Of a stretch of DNA of 9,671 nt, positions 6,894 through 9,671 are shown in pieces. This stretch comes from JBOGJI01 sp050747865 (lineage in GTDB: Bacteria; Acidobacteriota; Thermoanaerobaculia; Multivoradales; JAHEKO01). The stretch is from positions 1 to 9,671 of the forward strand of contig JBOGJI010000205.1 in NCBI GenBank assembly GCA_050747865.1, written 5' to 3'. The position numbers and the translations under genes are program-made. Position 1 is the first letter of the stretch, and each line of letters opens with the position of its first letter. Below the pieces are notes generated by a model that did no database searches, was not told where the DNA came from, and worked only from the letters and a program-made list of their open reading frames with translations.

Positions 6894-7554
6894 CAGGAGC
6901 GCAGCGCTGAAAGAGCCGATTCGCGTCCTGGTGGCCGACGACCACACGATGGTCCGCCAGGGCCTCGTCCGGCTCCTGTCGGAAAGCGGCAAGTGCGAGG
7001 TGGTGGCGGAAGCCGGCGACGGGCTCGAGGCGGTGGAACAGGCGCGTGCCAGCCAGCCGAACGTAGCGGTCATCGATCTCTCCATGCCGCGGCTGTCCGG
7101 GCTCGAGACGGTGCGCCGGATCCGCCAGGCCGTGCCTCGCACCCGCATCCTGGTGCTCACGGTGCACGACGAGGAGGAGTACATCCTGCCGGCCATCGAG
7201 GCCGGAGCAAACGGCTACCTGGTCAAGGACAGCGCCGGCGATGAGCTGCTGGCCGCCGTCGCGGCCCTGCACGCCGGCAAGGGCTACTTCGGCCCGCAGG
7301 CCTCGCGGGCGCTGGCCGATCGTCTTCGCCATCCGGAACGCGCGCGCGACGACCCATATCGCAACCTGACGGCCCGCGAGCGAGAAGTCTTCCACCTGGT
7401 GATCGAGGGATGCACGACCAAGGAGGTCGCCGCGCGTCTGGGCATCCGCGTCAAGACCGCCGACAACCACCGCTACCGGCTGATGGGCAAGCTCGGCGTT
7501 CACAACACCGCCGAGCTGGTGCGCTACGCGGCGCGCCGCGGTTTGCTTCCCTGA
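6871..7554 (+). CDS. NarL/FixJ-family response regulator with LuxR-type helix-turn-helix
   Basis: The regulator is a receiver domain (from KEPIRVLVADDH onward) and a C-terminal LuxR-type DNA-binding domain. Counting from ATG 6871, the acidic pair is Asp23-Asp24, the phosphorylated residue is Asp69 (VIDLSMP), the switch Thr is 97 (VLTVHD) and the Lys is 119 (YLVKD). The helix-turn-helix spans about 166-222, LTAREREVFHLVIEGCTTKE to HNTAELVRYAARRG, with recognition helix around VKTADNHRYRLMGKLGV. It should be phosphorylated by the histidine kinase before it and bind DNA as a dimer. Start choice is open. ATG 6871 (227 residues) and ATG 6880 lack a ribosome site and add residues not typical of the family. 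CTG 6907, giving KEPIRVLVADDH (215 residues), has AGGAG at seven bases. The ATG coordinates are kept as the conservative call. It ends the operon, with a hairpin following. Confidence 0.9.
   Translation: MVAMRHRDRSAALKEPIRVLVADDHTMVRQGLVRLLSESGKCEVVAEAGDGLEAVEQARASQPNVAVIDLSMPRLSGLETVRRIRQAVPRTRILVLTVHDEEEYILPAIEAGANGYLVKDSAGDELLAAVAALHAGKGYFGPQASRALADRLRHPERARDDPYRNLTAREREVFHLVIEGCTTKEVAARLGIRVKTADNHRYRLMGKLGVHNTAELVRYAARRGLLP
6895..6909 (+). promoter_or_regulatory. Ribosome site suggesting a CTG start for the response regulator
   Basis: AGGAG (6895-6899) lies right after the TGA of the histidine kinase and seven bases before the in-frame CTG 6907-6909. No in-frame ATG, GTG or TTG sits at proper distance from it. 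Confidence 0.45.
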
Positions 7555-7565
7555 GCCTCGCCTCA

Positions 7566-7602
7566 TAAAAAGGGCCGCCGGGGGCCGTCGGCCCCACAGC
7601 GG
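7566..7602. terminator. Stem-loop with A-tract after the signalling operon
   Basis: CCGC and GCGG (7575-7578/7599-7602) enclose GGGGCC-gtc-GGCCCC (7581-7595), with a small internal loop. It starts 21 bases after the regulator's stop. An AAAAA run lies just before it on the plus strand, so the T-tract is present only for leftward transcription. Read rightward it is a stable hairpin without a U-tract. It is probably a bidirectional or inefficient terminator. Confidence 0.5.
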
Positions 7603-7627
7603 CGAGAAGAGAAGCGGTCTTCACCAT

Positions 7628-7740
7628 GCTCCCCGGATGCGAACCGGCACAATAGGGAGCCTTCCTCAGCCCCCCAGAAGGAAACGCCTCAGCATGGCGC
7701 GACTGGGGGGTTCTCCCTCGCGTCTGTGAGGGAGAACCCC
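7628..7740 (+). promoter_or_regulatory. Structured leader upstream of the BNR protein gene
   Basis: Three stem-loops follow one another. Stem A pairs GCTCCC (7628-7633) with GGGAGC (7655-7660). Stem B pairs CCCCCCAG (7670-7677) with CTGGGGGG (7703-7710) and encloses a CGCC/GGCG mini-hairpin (7685-7699). Stem C pairs GGGGTTCTCCCTC (7707-7719) with its exact complement (7728-7740) over an 8-base loop. B and C share 7707-7710, so they compete. No T-tract follows C. I compared it from memory with common riboswitch consensus sequences and recognised none. The start codon lies 65 bases on. It could be a cis-acting RNA, or the arms could be terminators for the preceding operon. Confidence 0.4.
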
Positions 7741-7804
7741 TGTGGCTTCCGCGATCGCTCTCCCCGAGAATGTCGCGACCTCTAACGTCCGGAGGACCAT
7801 CACC

Positions 7805-9637
7805 ATGAAGATAGATTCCCGTCGTTCCGTGCTCGTTCCGCTCGCCATCGTCCTGTCGCTGGCCGCCCCTGCGGCGGGGAACGCAGCGGAGCCGAGCGGC
7901 GGCACGGTGTCCCAGGACACCCCGACCGTGAGCTGGACGGGAGGACCGTTTCTGACCTCCAATCCAGTCGCGTGCCTGCCAGAAGATCCAGCGTGTGACT
8001 ATTTCGCGCTGACCATCGTGCCCTCCGGCGAGCCCGGAGACTCGGTGCAAGTCACCACCGCGGCGGCCGACGGCGATGACTACGACCTGTTCGTCTACGA
8101 CCCCAGCGGCGCGCTCGTCGGCAGCTCGGCGGGCGCCACGGGCAACGAGTCGGTGTCGGTCTTCGAGCCGGTGGCAGGGACCTACACCGTCGAGGTGCAG
8201 GCCTTTGTCGTCCAGCCAGGGAGCACCTACACCGGCGGCGCCACGTTCACGGTCGGCAACGGGGACGACGGGGGCGACGGCGACGTGCGAACCCGCGGCG
8301 CCTTCCGCGCCACTCCTGTCGGCCCCGACTTCGAGGGGACTCCGGCGAATCGGAAGGCCGGCTTTCGGGGCGGCGTGCGCCCGCCGAAGCTCGCCATCTT
8401 CCCCGTCGGTCGTGAGGCCGCCGAGCCCACCCTCGGCGTCACGCAGAGTGGCACCGGCTTCTATGCCGCCGGTGCCTTCGATGCTCTCGCCGGGGGCTTG
8501 GCGCGGACCGAGGTCATGCGCTCGGTGGACGGCGGCCGGACCTGGGTGTCGGTGCAGCCCGAGCTCCCCATCGGCGACACCACGGAGCCTCCGTTCACCC
8601 TCGACCCCATGGTCTATGTCGAGGAGGACACCGGTCGGGTGTTCAACATCGAGCTCTACGTCGGCTGCTCCTATCTCCTGTTCTCGGACAACGAGGGCGA
8701 GACCTGGACGCGCAATCCCATCGCCTGCGGCAACCCTGTCAACGATCACCACACGATCACCGCCGGGCCGCCGCCCGCCGGAGTGCTGACGATCGGGTAC
8801 CCCGAGGTCGTCTACTACTGCTTCAATCGCGTGGCGGATTCCTCCTGCGGGCGCAGCCTCGACGGCGGGTTGACCTTCCTGCCCAGCGGTGCGCCCGCCT
8901 ACCCGGGCGTCGACCCGGAGACCGGGCAGATCTGCGGCGGACTCCATGGGCATATCGTGACCGACTCCGCCGGGCGTCTGTTCGTCCCCAAGGGACAGTG
9001 CAACGTCGCGTCGATCGCGATCTCAGGCAACGCGGGCATCACCTGGCAGAACGTCAAGATCGCCACCCACCTGCCTACCGCCGACCACGAGGTCACGCTG
9101 GCGGTCGACGCGGCGGACAATCTCTATGCCGTCTGGCAGGACCAGGAGAATCGGCTGCCCTACCTCGCGATCTCGCGGAACCACGGATCGACGTGGAGCA
9201 CGCCGCTGATGATCGCCCCGCCGGGCGTTCACGAGGTCAATTTCCCGACCATCGCCGCGGGAGACGCCGGCCGCATCGTCGTCCACTTCCCCGGCACCAC
9301 GGTCGACAACCGCGGCGACGCCGGCCGCTCCTGGAACCTCTACGAGGTCATGTCCATCAACGCGCTGACCGACCTGCCGCTGTTCGTGTGGGCGACGGCC
9401 AACGATCCCGCCGATCCGATCCACCGCGGCGACTGCGGGCCGGGGCGCTGTGCCGGGATGTTCGACTTCCTGGACGTGGTCGTGGCGCCGGCGGGCGTCG
9501 CCGCCGAGTCCGCCGGCTTCTGGGCCGCCGCCACCGACACCTGCACCGGTGCCTGCGTGACCGGCGACGCCCCGGCCGACGCCATGGACGGCATCGTCGT
9601 CCGCCAGCTCAACGGCCCGGCGCTGCGCGCCGATTGA
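7805..9637 (+). CDS. Secreted PPC-like and BNR/Asp-box beta-propeller protein (sialidase-like fold)
   Basis: ATG 7805 has GGAGG (7791-7795) nine bases before it and begins a clear Sec signal peptide (basic MKIDSRR, hydrophobic core, cut near residue 27-28). The GTG at 7742 would put 21 unrelated residues in front and is rejected. The product is 610 residues. About 53-151 resembles a bacterial pre-peptidase C-terminal (PPC) beta domain, with YDLFVYDPSGALVGSS and AGTYTVEVQAF. From about 205 on there are five BNR/Asp-box motifs: SVDGGRTW (240), SDNEGETW (294), SLDGGLTF (351), SGNAGITW (407) and SRNHGSTW (457), with a sixth degenerate blade after 476. This predicts a six-bladed propeller. Twelve cysteines, several in close pairs (57/64, 544/549, 580/584), suggest disulfides and an extracytoplasmic site. 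The propeller is shared by sialidases and many other glycan-binding or unknown proteins. I see no sialidase arginine triad or FRIP motif, so an enzyme activity is not claimed. Confidence 0.85.
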   Translation: MKIDSRRSVLVPLAIVLSLAAPAAGNAAEPSGGTVSQDTPTVSWTGGPFLTSNPVACLPEDPACDYFALTIVPSGEPGDSVQVTTAAADGDDYDLFVYDPSGALVGSSAGATGNESVSVFEPVAGTYTVEVQAFVVQPGSTYTGGATFTVGNGDDGGDGDVRTRGAFRATPVGPDFEGTPANRKAGFRGGVRPPKLAIFPVGREAAEPTLGVTQSGTGFYAAGAFDALAGGLARTEVMRSVDGGRTWVSVQPELPIGDTTEPPFTLDPMVYVEEDTGRVFNIELYVGCSYLLFSDNEGETWTRNPIACGNPVNDHHTITAGPPPAGVLTIGYPEVVYYCFNRVADSSCGRSLDGGLTFLPSGAPAYPGVDPETGQICGGLHGHIVTDSAGRLFVPKGQCNVASIAISGNAGITWQNVKIATHLPTADHEVTLAVDAADNLYAVWQDQENRLPYLAISRNHGSTWSTPLMIAPPGVHEVNFPTIAAGDAGRIVVHFPGTTVDNRGDAGRSWNLYEVMSINALTDLPLFVWATANDPADPIHRGDCGPGRCAGMFDFLDVVVAPAGVAAESAGFWAAATDTCTGACVTGDAPADAMDGIVVRQLNGPALRAD

Positions 9638-9654
9638 GCCCACCTCCGGGGCCG

Positions 9655-9671
9655 AGCCGGGTGTCCCGGCT
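9655..9671 (+). terminator. Hairpin at the window edge after the BNR protein gene
   Basis: AGCCGGG and CCCGGCT form perfect 7-bp arms over a TGT loop, 17 bases after the stop codon. The window ends on the last base of the stem, so any T-tract is out of view. Confidence 0.45.

Noticed and set aside
7628..7740. Match to a known riboswitch such as c-di-GMP-I, cobalamin, SAM, glycine or TPP
   Set aside because: None of the conserved core strings I know for these classes is present. It is kept only as a structured leader.
7742..7804. GTG start for the BNR protein
   Set aside because: It sits directly after the 13-bp hairpin and would add 21 residues before the signal peptide. ATG 7805 has GGAGG at nine bases.
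7451..8953. Minus-strand open frame of 500 codons
   Set aside because: Antisense to the regulator end, the leader and the BNR gene. It has no recognisable domain, whereas the plus frame has a signal peptide and Asp-boxes.
1..9671. Defence system, CRISPR array, prophage or mobile element
   Set aside because: No spaced repeats, integrase, transposase, terminal repeats or toxin/defence domains are visible. The kinase has a TPR signalling layout, not that of a phage-defence kinase.

Overview
The window is GC-rich bacterial DNA. Dense in-frame coding, many Arg/Ala/Glu-rich proteins, long TPR-bearing Ser/Thr kinases and PPC/BNR-type secreted proteins suggest an Acidobacteriota-like genome, perhaps a Thermoanaerobaculia relative. 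That placement is an inference from protein style; no rRNA or marker gene is present. No tRNA, rRNA, CRISPR array or insertion sequence was seen.

Layout. (1) 1-256: no recognisable gene. (2) 257-421, minus: a stub of an ECF-type sigma factor. It has convincing region 2 residues and then stops after 54 codons, so it is probably a broken gene. (3) 422-739: a divergent intergenic region rich in inverted repeats. It carries a well-formed sigma70-type promoter (TTGACA, 17 bp, TAGGGT) for (4) 740-1555, plus: a secreted protein of unknown function. (5) 1710-7554, plus: four tightly packed signalling genes. They encode an FHA-GAF protein, a membrane Ser/Thr kinase with a TolB/FlgO-like domain and a long TPR tail, a soluble NarX/DegS-type histidine kinase with no sensor domain, and a NarL/LuxR-type response regulator. 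Spacing and overlaps (4-bp GTGA, 11 bp, about 0-20 bp) indicate one translationally coupled operon. (6) 7555-7804: a terminator-like hairpin, then a leader with three further stem-loops, two of which are mutually exclusive. (7) 7805-9637, plus: a secreted PPC-like plus BNR/Asp-box beta-propeller protein, followed by a hairpin at the window edge.

Likely logic (inference). The FHA protein reads phosphothreonine, probably made by the adjacent Ser/Thr kinase. The histidine kinase has no input domain of its own, so it may take its signal from the kinase or FHA-GAF protein and pass phosphate to the NarL-like regulator. This would be a Ser/Thr-to-His-Asp relay. Whether the regulator controls the flanking secreted proteins is unknown, but both have elaborate upstream regions. 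The most useful points to check are the hybrid signalling operon, the coiled-coil-like segment read in the wrong frame at the end of the FHA-GAF gene, the possible CTG start of the regulator, and the structured leader at 7628-7740.
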